Shown in pieces: positions 29,272 through 46,070 of a DNA stretch of 64,000 nucleotides. The notes beneath the pieces are model-generated. The model searched no databases. It worked only from the letters and a program-made list of their open reading frames with translations, and had not been told where the DNA came from. Made by a program: the position numbers and the translations under genes. Origin of the DNA: Silurus meridionalis (Eukaryota; Chordata; Actinopteri; Siluriformes; Siluridae); the NCBI RefSeq assembly GCF_014805685.1, contig NC_060906.1, positions 16,588,164 to 16,652,163 on the forward strand. Direction: 5' to 3'. Numbering within the stretch: the first letter of the stretch is position 1; every line of letters begins with the position of its first letter.

Positions 29272-30343
29272 ATGTAAATATACGTAAAACACTTGCATTT
29301 TCTTGAAGTTTAGATGTTGGTGTGCGTTCACATCAGCATAATCCAGGGAATTATAAATCTCATAAATGTCAAATATTTATTTTCCTTTTTCTGAACATAA
29401 AAGAAACATCTTTACAACACAGAAACACAAAGATGAGAGTTTATAAAGACAAACCATTAATCAAAGGGAGAAATTGAGTCAAATCCTAAACCCCTCAAGA
29501 TAACCGTTTACATTATACACACTTACCTGTTCATGTTTCACGCTAACGTTAGGAAACACTCTAATCACCAAAAATAGTGAAAAAAAAAGCATTTTTGGGA
29601 GCCAAGCACTTAGATTCGATAAATCACAAATCCACAGACATGCTACAACTGCATAACATTACAGGTTAACTGTTTGTAGTCTGGAATCTTTTTTAATAAC
29701 GACCCATTACAAACTTGCACATACATACTCTCTGTTATAGTATTTCCAGATCCAATCAATTGAAGGAATTAAAAACGTATATATTTTTAAAGGTTTAACA
29801 AGTTGCTGTTATATACAACTAATGGCCTTTACAAACAGTAAACTAAACATATGGGCATTATACAGCATCTTTTTGTATACCTGTAGATCTTGTAAATCAC
29901 ACTACATATTGCTATGTCAGAGGCTGGATAATGTAATCGAATTCTATTGTGTGATTTTACTATTTAATATCTGGCTAGATGAAAACTCCTGAATAAATAA
30001 ATGTCTTTCGGATGATGCCAACAATTAAAAAAATATAGAACAATATTTAAGACAATACTTTATGAATATAATCTTACCTGTTCCTTATACAAGCCAATAA
30101 CAATACAGAACTGACAATAAAAACTTATACCATACATGCAATACTAGTATCTTTCCTTTACTAGTATACTTATAAAAAAAAAAATAAAAAAAGAACAAAA
30201 AAGATTTCTCATATTCACCATCTGATGTCTGGGCTGTATAGTCACATAAACTGGCCTCATCATGAAAACTCACATGTAGGCTGATCCAAACACTTAATTT
30301 ATGTCATATTCTATGCTCTGGTATTTTTTTCCATTCTACTAAT

Positions 30344-30495
30344 TTATTTTCTTTTCAGCCCATCATTCTTCCTGTGTGGTGTGTCCCTCTGAATCTGTTT
30401 GGCTCTGTAGCTAAATCCCAAAGACCGCAGAGTCTCTGACAGAAATTGCTGAGTGTGAGATACACAAAGCATCAGCAGCAGCTTAGCATCACCTC
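30344..30495 (-). CDS. Possible orphan terminal exon, unrecognised product
   Basis: On the minus strand a good acceptor (CTATTTTTAG|GAGGTG) opens a frame of about 50 codons containing SHTQQFLSETLRSLGFSYRA and ending GLKRK-stop, with AATAAA overlapping the stop codon. The composition looks protein-like but I do not recognise the family. No upstream exon with a matching phase has been identified. It may be the last exon of an unannotated minus-strand gene, a pseudogene, or chance. Confidence 0.3.
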
Positions 30496-30989
30496 CTAAA
30501 AATAGGAGAGAGAAAAGCTGCATCAGATATGACATAATGGGTTTCACAGCAACTCTGGAAATGCAAAAGCAAACAAAACTTTAGATTTTTATATAAACAT
30601 ATATACAACAAATAAAATATACAGCTCCCATCCCCTAATTCTGAAATCTAAGAAGGTAAATACTTGTGCAACACACTATTTGCATGTGCTGTCATATAAA
30701 ACACCTTGTTTGCCTGCTTAAGTAAATTTGCTGTTACGGTAGGGCCCATGGGAACGTCAGAGCTCACAGAACATCAGACAAAGAGAGAGAAGAAAGAGAG
30801 GCTGTGGTTTATTCAGGCACTTTCCCACTAAACTCAACCTCTGACTCCTGATGTGCCTATAGCACACAAACACACACGTTTTAAACGTTTTGTTTTTTTA
30901 CACTGATAAGTGGCAGTGATCTAAGCAAGATAATGCTCGTCCTTAAAATGCACAACTTCTTGTAACTTTGTGACTGACAGCATTCTTAC

Positions 30990-31194
30990 CTGTACACTTG
31001 CTCCCTGCCAAGTTAACCAGGAGCTTTGTTCTGAGAGGCTCCTAGTGAATAGCAAGCCAAGAGGAAGGACACAGTGAATGGCAGGTGAAGGGCTGAGGGG
31101 AAGAACCAAAGCTGGAAAAGCGAGAGGAGGCAGCTCTGGGGCAACGGGGGGCTCCACCACTGCTTCTGAGGTCCACGTTGGACATTCTGCCAAC
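30990..31194 (-). CDS. Possible orphan internal exon, unrecognised
   Basis: Acceptor GCTCACAG|GTTGGC and donor GTACAG|GTAAGA on the minus strand bracket 205 bases open in one frame. The encoded stretch is proline-rich (EPPVAPELPPLAFPALVLPL). Its end phase does not join directly to the candidate exon at 30495, so another exon would be needed. It could be non-coding RNA or chance. Confidence 0.22.
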
Positions 31195-31536
31195 CTGTGA
31201 GCTGTAGTATACACACACCCTGAGGTCCGCTCAGTTATTTAGTCACACTGCTATATGCCAATGAATTTATGCTTTTTCAGTGTCAATAATATTATTATAA
31301 TCCTTTTTCCTGACAAATATAACTTTGGGTGGACTGGAGTGAAGTTTTCTGTTTTAAATGCAGAGGCTAGATAAGCTCCTTTGTGGCTATGAATGTGCAG
31401 ATAATGTATTCTGGAGATGAGTAAGGAAATAAAGCCGTCTTTGAATGGCCTGTTTTTTCAGATAAGGCTCAACTGTGCGTGAAAATGCACTGCTGCTTAT
31501 AAAGTTAAGAAAAGGAAACTTTCCAAAAAGAGTATG

Positions 31537-31539
<3 letters not shown>

Positions 31540-31601
<62 letters not shown>
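31540..31601. repeat. (GA)n microsatellite
   Basis: About 31 GA units, a purine tract. Confidence 0.96.
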
Positions 31602-31603
<2 letters not shown>

Positions 31604-31679
31604 CTTACAGTACAAAAGCCTAGTGGTGATGAGGTGAGTCAGCCTCAGTTATACACAGTGTCAGGACAGTGATGCTTTT

Positions 31680-31681
<2 letters not shown>

Positions 31682-31739
<58 letters not shown>
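31682..31739. repeat. (GT)n microsatellite
   Basis: About 28 GT units, followed at 31767-31800 by AAAAGTGCAATACAAATAAA plus ATTGAACTGAAATTGAA. That is the form of a common fish LINE/SINE 3' tail. Confidence 0.93.
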
Positions 31740-31741
<2 letters not shown>

Positions 31742-32031
31742 TGTCCATGGTGACAATGTCCATTGTTAAAAGTGCAATACAAATAAAATTGAACTGAAAT
31801 TGAATTTCTGTGTGCGTGTGCATAAATTTGTCTATCATACACAGATTATACACACTGCCTGAGGGTTGGGGCTCTTGGATGTGACAGTTAGAGTAACAAT
31901 AAGGTGGGATCTGGAAGAGTCTCTGTGCACTAGCATGGGACTGTGGGCTCTCAGTCTCAACACTGCACTAAAATATACAGAACAGTGCAACATTACAAAT
32001 AAAATGATATTTATATATATGCACCTACAAT

Positions 32032-32034
<3 letters not shown>

Positions 32035-32112
<78 letters not shown>
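32035..32112. repeat. (TA)n microsatellite
   Basis: About 39 TA units between two copies of the phrase CACCTACAAT, suggesting expansion inside a duplicated transposon end. Confidence 0.95.
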
Positions 32113-32116
<4 letters not shown>

Positions 32117-32124
32117 GAACCTAC

Positions 32125-32222
32125 AATATATACATGCACCTACAATGACAATTTCAGACGCCCATGATTTCTAAGCGGGAGAACTTGCAAAATAGCAGGG
32201 TGTTCAAATACTTATTTTCCTC
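32125..32222 (-). mobile_element. Tc1-like terminal remnant
   Basis: ACATGCACCTACAATGACAA, then GCAGGGTGTTCAAATACTTA and TTTTCCTCACTGTA. This is the terminal sequence of a common teleost Tc1-like element, reading outward. Only about 100 bp of one end survives. Confidence 0.75.
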
Positions 32223-32223
32223 A

Positions 32224-32225
<2 letters not shown>

Positions 32226-32264
<39 letters not shown>
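32226..32264. repeat. (TA)n microsatellite
   Basis: About 19 TA units joining the Tc1-like end to the palindrome. Confidence 0.93.
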
Positions 32265-32268
<4 letters not shown>

Positions 32269-32406
32269 GTCAACGAGTTGTTGCAATTTTGAGAATGAAA
32301 GATGGTTAACACATTGGTAAGTGCGTGTAAAGTCAGAATTACACGCACTCACCAATGTGTTAACCATCTCTTCATTTCTCAAAATTGCAGCAACTCGTTG
32401 ACTCAC
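32265..32406. repeat. Long near-perfect palindrome (66-bp arms, 8-nt loop)
   Basis: The left arm (GTGAGTCAACGAGTTGTTGC ... GTGCGTGTAA, 32265-32330) is the reverse complement of 32339-32406 with only a few mismatches and small indels. The central spacer is AGTCAGAA. It would fold into a stable hairpin or cruciform. Probably a fold-back or MITE element. Confidence 0.92.
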
Positions 32407-32820
32407 TCCTTCTGCCTAAAGTATATATTTTTTTTCTGCCTAAAGTACAAGATGGCGCCTTGATGACGTCGGGTTTCATTCAATATATTCAGGATCTATT
32501 CAGTATATTCATGCTTTTCATTTAATATATTTAGAATCCAGTCAATATATTCAGTTTTCATTCAATATATTCGGAATTCATTCAAAATATATTATATTAT
32601 ATTTATATATAGTATTTATATAGTTTTTATTTAATTCTCTCATGGATAATTTATAAATATTTACTATATGGCGAAACTGCAAAAAGTTGGAGGCACACAA
32701 TTGTCTTTGGATGCAGTAGCATAACATTTTCCCTTCACTTGAACTAATGCTGTTAATGCTCGATGGGTCAGAACTGTTTTATCAGCAAAGGGGGAACCAA
32801 CACAATATTAGGCAGGTGGT

Positions 32821-33020
32821 CAAGTCAAGTCAAGTTTATTTCTATAGCGCTTTTTACAACAGACATTGTCTCAAAGCAGCTTTACAGAAATCAACAGTCA
32901 AGGTGAATGGTGTGCATTTATCCCTGATGAGCAGCCGTGGCGACTGTGGCAAGGAAAAACTCTCTTAGATGTTATGAGGAAGAAACCTTGAGAGGAACCA
33001 GACTAAAAAGTGGAACCCAT
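32821..33020 (+). mobile_element. Dispersed fish repeat (retroelement-derived, class uncertain)
   Basis: Contains AAGTTTATTTCTATAGCGCT, TTTACAACAGACATTGTC, AAAGCAGCTTTACAGAAATC and GGAAGAAACCTTGAGAGGAA, a combination I recognise as a very common teleost interspersed repeat. I cannot name the family with confidence. Confidence 0.65.
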
Positions 33021-33921
33021 TCTCATTTGGTGGTCATAATGTTATGCCTGATCGGGGGCCATAAAGTTACGCAATTAATGTCTAATGTAATTTTAAATAC
33101 AGATAGTGATAAGGAAAAATTATGTTCATGTAAGGCTGTGTACATGACATGATATTATACCTTTCAAATTCAAACATTTTGTTCATTAGTGGACTTCCAT
33201 GCTTAACACATTTCACAAGAACAGAATACTGTAAAAAAAAAAGACACAAATTTATTGCATAGTATTAGATCACTATGCAGGTCAGTAGTGGTCATGGAAC
33301 CTGTATAAATCACATTAATATTAGACTAACCAATTCACTTACATCACTAACAGCCTGCACCACCACCTCTGGGGATGAGAATATGGAACAGTAAAACAGA
33401 ATTTAAGACATGCATTAGCAGTTCTGTACACTGTTATAAATCTTGACCTACTTAAGTGGCAGGAGAATTGCATCACCATAGATAAATAAGCTTGAGAAGT
33501 ACAATGATTGATTGGAATGTTATACGTGTTAGTGGTTAAAAAGCCTTGGATGTGGTCAAAAGTCAGGATGGGATGCACCCTGCAGTGCACTTTAATATTA
33601 CCCCTCAACCCCTGAAACCAGCAGTAATTAGTATAGTGTCATTTTTTTAATACATCTTTTTAAAACATAAAACATAGTTGCACCATAAGATACAATAAAA
33701 TGTCTTTTCTTTGATCCTATATCTTACTTTCATACTCTGTATTACATCCATTACAACTGACGTATCATGACTCCAACAACCAGCCCTCCACAATAGATAA
33801 AAAAGATTTATGTAATCTAGTGTGAGTTTATACTGCAAAGATCAAATGAGCTGTTAATTACATTTCATCAGTGACGGACCGTGCAGTTGGTACCTGAGCC
33901 TTCAGTGAGGACTGACCCGAC

Positions 33922-33939
33922 TTAACCCTAACCCTAACC
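33922..33939. repeat. Short interstitial telomere-like repeat
   Basis: TTAACCCTAACCCTAACC, three vertebrate telomeric units. Confidence 0.8.
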
Positions 33940-34789
33940 TCTTAATACCACCACTATCACATCACAATTATATAAACCATCAATACTATACAAAAACGCA
34001 ATATAACAACTTGTGGCATTACAGAAAGGGAGAGGAATTTCGCATATGGAGGGTGAATACAATTTTACTAAAGCAAACTCCAAACCTCTGCACTACAACC
34101 GCATAAATAGCTCCTCCGAGGCTGTAATCCAGTAGTACCGCTCACATTTACTGTTCTGGAAGTGGGGAACAAACCGTTTCTCGGGCTGAGACACGCTAGC
34201 TAGACACGATGTCTAGCTTTTCTTGAAACTGGATTTTTAAGTATGTCCGAGACCAATTTAATTTCTCTTCCTCCAAAGAGAATAAACCGTTGGGAATAAA
34301 TTAATACAATTTCATGGAACAAATATTAGAATTTAGGTTGTAAATGTAGGTCAGTGCTTCTGATAGTGCTCAGGCCAGCAGAGAAAGCTTTGCTGGCCCT
34401 GAATGCCCACCAATGCATTTCATACACCAACAAAATTAATCAGCAATTAACATGTTGTGTATCTGCTTTCTCTTCATCCTCTCTGATATATGCCTCTCTT
34501 TTTGTAGGCAGCGCTGTAGAGAAACCACCTGTGCCTGTAGCCCTGCAATCAGCAAACAGAAAGCAAACATCCTTAATCTCTACAAGCCATTGAGTTAAGG
34601 TTACATATAATAATAAGTTAAATGGAGCTAGTTTCACTAAATCAAGAAAAAGACACTAAAATATTTAACAGTCCCATGGGAGGCCTGGCACCTTGCAACT
34701 AAAATGACACACAGAGTAATTAATCTTGATCACGGGAAGCAGAAGGGATGATCTCTTTGGCCTCCTGATTTAAAAAAAAAAAACTATAC

Positions 34790-35280
34790 CATTGTATGGA
34801 CAAAAATTTGTGTGGAGACCTGAACATAAGATTTGTTGGAGTTTATTGAGCATCTACTTCATATTTAGCCCCAATCTGCAGTTATAATATCCTCTCACTC
34901 TTTTGGGAAGATCTTTAACTACATTATGGATTATGTTTGTGGAGCTTTGTGCTAATTCACAAGGGTGTTAGTAAAGTCATGTTAATAAAGCCATCTTGGG
35001 TTTTATCCCAGTCCATGAATTCTTCCCAAAAATGTTCAGTACGTTTGAGGTCAGAGCTCCATATCAGGCGAAGATTTTCATGGACTTGGCTTTGTGCACA
35101 GGGACATTGTCATGCTTAAACAGGTTTGCGTCTCCTAGTTCAAGTGAAGGAAAATGTAATGCTACCACATCCAAAGACATCCTATACAATTGTGTGCCTC
35201 CAGCATTGTGGTGACAGTTTGGGGAAGAACCACATATGCTGAAAAAGACAAGTCGCCAATACCTTTGTCTTTTTAGTGTA
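34790..35280 (+). mobile_element. MITE family A, copy 3
   Basis: ATTGTATGGACAAAAATTTG at the left and ACCTTTGTCTTTTTAGTGTA at the right, with the same internal blocks as the copy at 3550 (GCAGTTATAATATCCTC, TTCAGTACGTTTGAGGTCAG). Diverged. Confidence 0.78.
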
Positions 35281-35950
35281 ATTATAGAATATTACTGTTT
35301 ACTGTTTTACTCAGTATGAGCTTAGTGCTAATAATAAAGTGCCCATAAGTGTAGGTGGTCATCATTTGAGGTCATGAAGTGATGCACTGCACAGCACTGT
35401 CGAAAACACTACAAGATATCAACACTGAGCTGGTTAAAAGCCCAACTAGACTGCAACTGATAACCGCTTGTTACGTGTTGTACACAAGATAGAGAATGTA
35501 CAAGAAAATAGATTAATTTAATAATAATTTACTCTGGGTGTCACCACCCTGGTCACCCTAAACAGCTCTGCTGATGATGCCCCTCTACTCAAACAGCTGT
35601 TTGCTGTGGTTCTCCATCTCTGCGGCAAAGACCATGTACACAGCAAAAACATCTCTCAAATCTTTTTTCACACCCGGAAAACAGTTTCATGATAAATTTA
35701 AAAACAAGTCAAACATTGCATACACAAAGCTGTTTCTTATGTGACATTACCTGGACATGTGAGAGGAGTTTGGCCAAGGAAACAAGTGTGCTCTTTCGCA
35801 CATGTCCCTGGTGTTGACAGTGCCTCTTTGCCAGAATTACATCCTCCTCTTGATCCCATCTAAAGTTTTCCCATACACTTGAGCAGGATAAAAAAGGCCA
35901 CATATAATAACAATTCACCAACACCTGAACAAGCCAACTTTTAGAAAACT
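35281..35950. other. Non-coding intergenic stretch
   Basis: Nothing identifiable; the short open frames here have no supporting signals. Confidence 0.5.
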
Positions 35951-35956
35951 AGCCTT

Positions 35957-36290
35957 GTTTCTTCTTCTTTTGGCTTTTCCCATTAGGGGTCGCCACAGCA
36001 GATCATCCGTTTCCATACCCCCCTGTCCTGTACATTTGCCTCTTTCAAACCAACTACCTGCATGTCCTCCCTCAAACCTCCTCCTTGGACTTCCTCTTTT
36101 CCTCCTTCCTGGCGGCTCCATCCTCAGCATTCTCCTACCGATACACCCCATGTCCCTCCTCTGCACATGTCCAAACCATTTCAATCGTGCCTCCCTCACC
36201 TTGTTTCCAAAACGTCCTACATGCGCTGTCCCTCTAATAAACTAATTTCTAATCCTGTCCATCCTCATCACTCTCATAACGAACCTCTTA
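35957..36290 (-). mobile_element. RTE-like LINE 3' fragment (third copy)
   Basis: The minus strand reads REARLKWFGHVQRRDMGCIG and RRMLRMEPPGRRKRG, the same C-terminal region as the LINE at 26768. The 3' end has the shared TTAGGGGTCGCCACAGCAGA block. About 30 bases are deleted internally relative to the larger copy. Confidence 0.85.
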
Positions 36291-36639
36291 ACATGTAAAA
36301 AACAATCTGACCATCAGTCAGAACAAATCCCTGACTGTAACCCAGAAGCAATGACCATATACCCACTATTTTTTATGGTTAAGTTTTCACACCTATTAAA
36401 GCTAGTAAAACAATTGAAAACCCAGAAATAAGATGATTTTCTCACTATTAGAAAATAAATAAAATAAAAATTCACATTTATTAAATATATATCAATGAGT
36501 ACAGAAACTGATGCATGCCTGTGTAATATACAGTTAGTAATGCTGTTATTAGAATAACTCAGCAATTATCATGTGAAGAAGAGCATTCTTTGTCTCCAGC
36601 TCTAAAATCCTCTCTTCTTTACTGCAAAACATTTTACAC

Positions 36640-38200
36640 TAAAGATTTAATATGAGTTTCTTGGTGTTGAAGTATGGACAAGAAGCCATGTTGGTTCATT
36701 AGGCTTACTGACTGCTTACTCAGGTCAGAAATGATAGCTCAGTGGGTAAGGTGTTGGTTTACCGATCAGCAGTTCCCCAAAAGGTTTTGGATTCTAGCCC
36801 TGCCATCTAGGGTTCTAGCCCTGCCATCGCAAAGCTTAATTATTTATTTATTTATTTTTTTAAATCCAATAGTTTGTCTACTTTGTTGCATTAATCTGTA
36901 AATCTATTTGTTTATTAAAGATACCTGTTGAAAACATTGCTTTATTTCTTTGTCTTATTCAAAAGACTTATTTGGCCTATGTTTAATGAGTTTCTTGGTG
37001 TTGCAGTATGACCAAATAGCCATGATATTTCATTAGGGTTATAGACTGCTGGCGCAAGTCAGAATTGATAGCTCAGTGGGTAAGGTGTTGGTTTATCAAT
37101 CAACAGCTCGCCACAAGGTTGTAGGTTCAAGCCCCACCATCGCAAAGGCTAGATTTTTATTTATTTTTAAATCTAATAGTTTGTCTACTTTATGGACAAG
37201 AAGCCATGTTGGTTCATTAGGCTTATTGACTGCTGATAACTCAGTGGGTAAGGTCTTGGTTTATCAATCAACACCTCCCCACAACATCATGGTTTCTTGT
37301 CCATAAGCCAGAATCGATAGCTCAGTGGGTAAGGTGTTGGTTTAGCAATCAACAACTCCCCTCAAGGTTGTGGGTTCAAGCCACAGCATTGCCAAGGTTT
37401 AATTTTTATTTTTATTTTGAAATCCAATAGTCTGTCTACTTTGTTGCATTAATCTGTAAATCTATTTGTTAATTACAGAGACCTGTGGAAAAGATTGCTT
37501 TATTTCTTTGTCTTAATTAAAAGACTTGTTTGGCCTACTTTTAATAAAAGTTACATCGTGTTGAAGTATGGAAAAGAACCCATGTTGGTTCATTAGGCTT
37601 ATTAACTGCTTTCACAAGTCAGAGTTGATAGCTCATTGGGTAAGTTGTTGGTTCATTAGGCTTACTGACTGCTTGAACAAGATAGAAATGATAGCTCAGT
37701 GGGTAAGGTGTTGGTTTACCAATCAACAGCTTCCCCCCGCGGTTGTAGGTTCAAGCCTCGCCATCGCCATGCTTGCTTAAGTCAGAAATGATAGCTCAGT
37801 TGGTAAGGTGTCGCTTTACTGATTAGCAGCTCTCCACAAGTTTGTGGGGTCAAGCCCCAGCTTTGCCAAGGATTAATTTTTATCTTTATTTTGAAATCTA
37901 ATAATTTGTTTACTTTGTTACATTAATCTGTAAATCTATTTGTTAATTACAAAGACCTGTTGGAAACATTGCTTTATTTCTTTGTCTTTTTTTAAATACT
38001 TGTTTGGCATACTTATAATATGAGTTACATGGTGTTGAAGTATAGACCAGAAGCCATGTTGGTTCATTATGCTTATTGACTACTTGAACAAGATAGAAAT
38101 GATAGCTCAGTGGGTAAGGTGTTGATTTACCAATTAACCGCTTCCCCCTACGGTTGTAGGTTCAAGCCTTGCTATCAAAAAGGATAATTTTTTTTTGAAA
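36640..38200 (+). repeat. Tandem array of tRNA-derived SINE units
   Basis: Eight tRNA-like heads (GATAGCTCAGTGGGTAAGGT or variants) begin at 36733, 37067, 37235, 37316, 37627, 37690, 37790 and 38101. Most are followed by a B-box-like GGTTGTAGGTTCAAGCC. Full units have a shared AT-rich tail (AATCTAATAGTTTGTCTACT ... GCTTTATTTCTTTGTCTT) and a leader (AAGCCATGTTGGTTCATTAG). The spacing is 311 bp twice and shorter where units are internally deleted. It looks like head-to-tail amplification of one SINE rather than independent insertions. Confidence 0.88.
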
Positions 38201-38810
38201 TCTAATAGTTTATCTACTTTGTGATAATAAAACTGCTCATTTGAAGAATTTCACTGAGTTCTGACTCTGAACTTAGTTGTCATTTTACTGTCACCGAGTT
38301 TGTGCTCTAGAAGGTATACCTCATGCGCAAAAATGTAATCTCTGTCAACAATATGTGGCATTTTATAGCACTTAATAGAATATGGGAGTAGAAATGCCAC
38401 CAGCCAATACAAAGATTAAATACTTTCTGATATGGCTGACACACAGTCATACTGTCATCTATCATGCATTATTTAGTAAAAATTGTTACCATAATGTACT
38501 CTTACAGGCATCCAAAATCTAATACATAAATCCTCTGTTTTTATTTCTTTCTGCCTAAATACATCATAATCGTAAATAAAGGTGAGTGCCATTACTTGCT
38601 ATGTAGGTTTTGGCGCCATCTAGTGGCTACTGTTCCATTTGAGTTATTTTGAGCGCTTTCACAAATAAATACATAGTACATTTTCCACAAAAATATATTT
38701 TTTAACTACACCTACCAAAATAAATGTCCTCTAAGTGTTTTATGTCAAAAACAACGTATGAACAATTGTGGCTGATTACTTAAAGCGTTACAAATATTTC
38801 AAGAGGCTAA

Positions 38811-39667
38811 CTGTAGAGCAGGGGTGTCAAACTTAATTGCACAGGGGGCCAAAACTTTTGCTTTCCATAAAAATATATCCCGTCAAAATTATACTAGTTT
38901 GAACTATGAACATGCTGCAAAAAAAAAAAAACCCTGAAAGAATAAATAAACATTGTGCTTTTAAGTAAACAAAATAACAACAAATCAAAACAATAAGATT
39001 TCTTTGCTCCTATGCAATAATAAAAAAATAAAAAAATAATTTAAATAACTTTAATAAAATATTTTGCTCTCCATAAAAATATCTCCTGTCAAACACCAGA
39101 CATCTCACAGCTTCATCATGCAGCTCTTCAGAAACGCTCCCTCAGTAAATAACTGGCTGATGTGACTCTGATTTCTCCTCTGTTTTCACACCAGCTTCAC
39201 TTTGTGATTTTGCTGTGGTGAAAAACATCTGCTGAAATGTCAGATTCTTCTTTAACTCTTCTACTTTCTGTATCTTCTGCTCTGCATTCAGGTTTTTCAG
39301 CTTATCCTGATGTTTTGTCTCGTAGTTCCGTCCTAGATTCAATTCCTTAATTACAGTCACATTCGCTCCATAAATCAGACAAAGTTTTCAGAATCCACTT
39401 TTCTCTTCACCATTGTGAGGGGCTTCACAATAACTTTACAATAGGGTTAAATACATCAACAGAAGCTTGACTTGATTGACTCTGGAATTTTACTAGGTAG
39501 CCTTGCGTTCAACAAGGCAGACGAAGCGCTGCATTATGGGATATGTAGTTTGTGTTTATCAGTGCTGCATATCGCCGGGCCATTAATAACAAAAACAATC
39601 AATAAAAACAATAGATCTATATAAAAAGATCTTGAGGGGCCGAATATAATTTTACTATGCTGTAGAG
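38811..39667 (-). mobile_element. hAT-type transposon remnant with 8-bp target duplication
   Basis: CTGTAGAG occurs at 38811-38818 and 39660-39667, flanking an element that starts CAGGGGTGTCAAACTTAATT, a typical hAT end. On the minus strand 39360-39142 reads LGRNYETKHQDKLKNL and KVEELKKNLTFQQMFF. This resembles the N-terminal BED-finger region of the GTF2IRD2-like/Charlie group of hAT transposases. The catalytic part is absent and the right terminus is diverged. Confidence 0.8.
39142..39360 (-). pseudogene. hAT transposase N-terminal fragment
   Basis: A 72-codon open frame with the post-BED-finger helix motif (NYETKH, then a Q/K-rich helix ending FFTTAKSQSEAGVKTEE). It stops early, and no dimerisation domain is present. 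Confidence 0.65.
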
Positions 39668-39844
39668 GGTGTGCAGATAATTTCTAGAGAATAAGTGACA
39701 GAGTAAATGATACTTCAAATGACAATTATTTTTTGAAAAAAGAATAAAAGAAAGAACAGAAGAAAAAACTACATAGCTGGTACTTTATAGGCAGAACACT
39801 GATAATTATGTGATAAAAATTAAATATTCATAATAGAATTAGAC

Positions 39845-39941
<97 letters not shown>

Positions 39942-40740
39942 TCACTGCAGTGAAATATGACATGGGTGATGATTTTTTTATTCTCTGAGAAGATACACAG
40001 CAGAGTTTAGCATGTAAACATGTTTTCCTTGAGCACATGAAGTATTTCATATACAGAATTCACCAGGCTGTGAAGAAGAAGCACAGGACTGAAGCTAATA
40101 CAGCTTTATGGCACATTATAATATATAGGCTAAGGCAAATAAGTCTACGAAAGAAGACATTTCTTCATTGATAAATATCGTTCGTATCTGTAAATACTTG
40201 TAAAAGTAAAATTCGGACTTGGCAGTATAGTAAACAAAGCAGCTCTGTGCTACAGAAAGAATATAGAATAAAAGTTTCAGATAACTTTATTTAAATGGAA
40301 TGTTTGATGGTAGAAGCTCTCATAGCTTTGTATTCAGATTTACATCTTATGATACCCAGAGTGAAAGCTGTGGTTTACATCTACAATCAAAACATTTCTA
40401 TTATTATTTATAGAGATAAAATGGATGGTTATTGTTACATTTTAATTTAACAATATTCTATCATTTTTATTATCTACCAAATCCAGTCTTGCTCAGCTTA
40501 CCCCAAGCATTACTAATTACGTAAACATGTACATGATTTTCTATGAAGGTAACAGTGTTTATTGATTCAAACTCAAACATACCCCATTCAGTAACTATAT
40601 GAGATGAGCGAATTATAAAAAAAATATACCATATATTTTCCACAATATAATTTAAACACAATTACAACAAATTAATGTAAGTTTGTAAGACCTGAGCCAG
40701 TTTCCTGGAACAGCAGCTGGTTTGCACATGTATGTTTGAG
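39668..40740. other. Intergenic region downstream of acat2
   Basis: Non-coding and AT-rich, with a GACA/GATA array. The acat2 3'UTR should occupy its right part; TTTATT at 40558-40563 (AATAAA on the minus strand) is a candidate polyadenylation signal. Confidence 0.55.
39841..39941. repeat. Compound (GACA)n(GATA)n microsatellite
   Basis: About 8 GACA-type units followed by about 16 GATA units. The GATA/GACA combination is classic banded simple-repeat DNA of vertebrates. Confidence 0.96.
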
Positions 40741-40746
40741 GATGTC

Positions 40747-46070
<5,324 letters not shown>

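Larger units (their letters stand above)
29275..34780. other. Intergenic region, mostly unassigned
   Basis: AT-rich DNA with microsatellites, a palindrome, a Tc1 terminal remnant and a dispersed repeat, listed separately. Between 29275 and 30340 I see nothing identifiable. Two possible orphan exons lie at 30344-30495 and 30990-31194. The stretch 33840-34330 looks like degraded repeat DNA that I could not assign. Confidence 0.5.

Noticed and set aside
36733..38176. Functional tRNA gene cluster
   Set aside because: Heads resemble tRNAs, but the anticodon and acceptor stems are irregular, units carry SINE tails and several lack a proper B box. A SINE array fits better.
36640..38200. CRISPR-like array
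   Set aside because: Repeat units are 60-330 bp, variable and tRNA-like, in a vertebrate genome.
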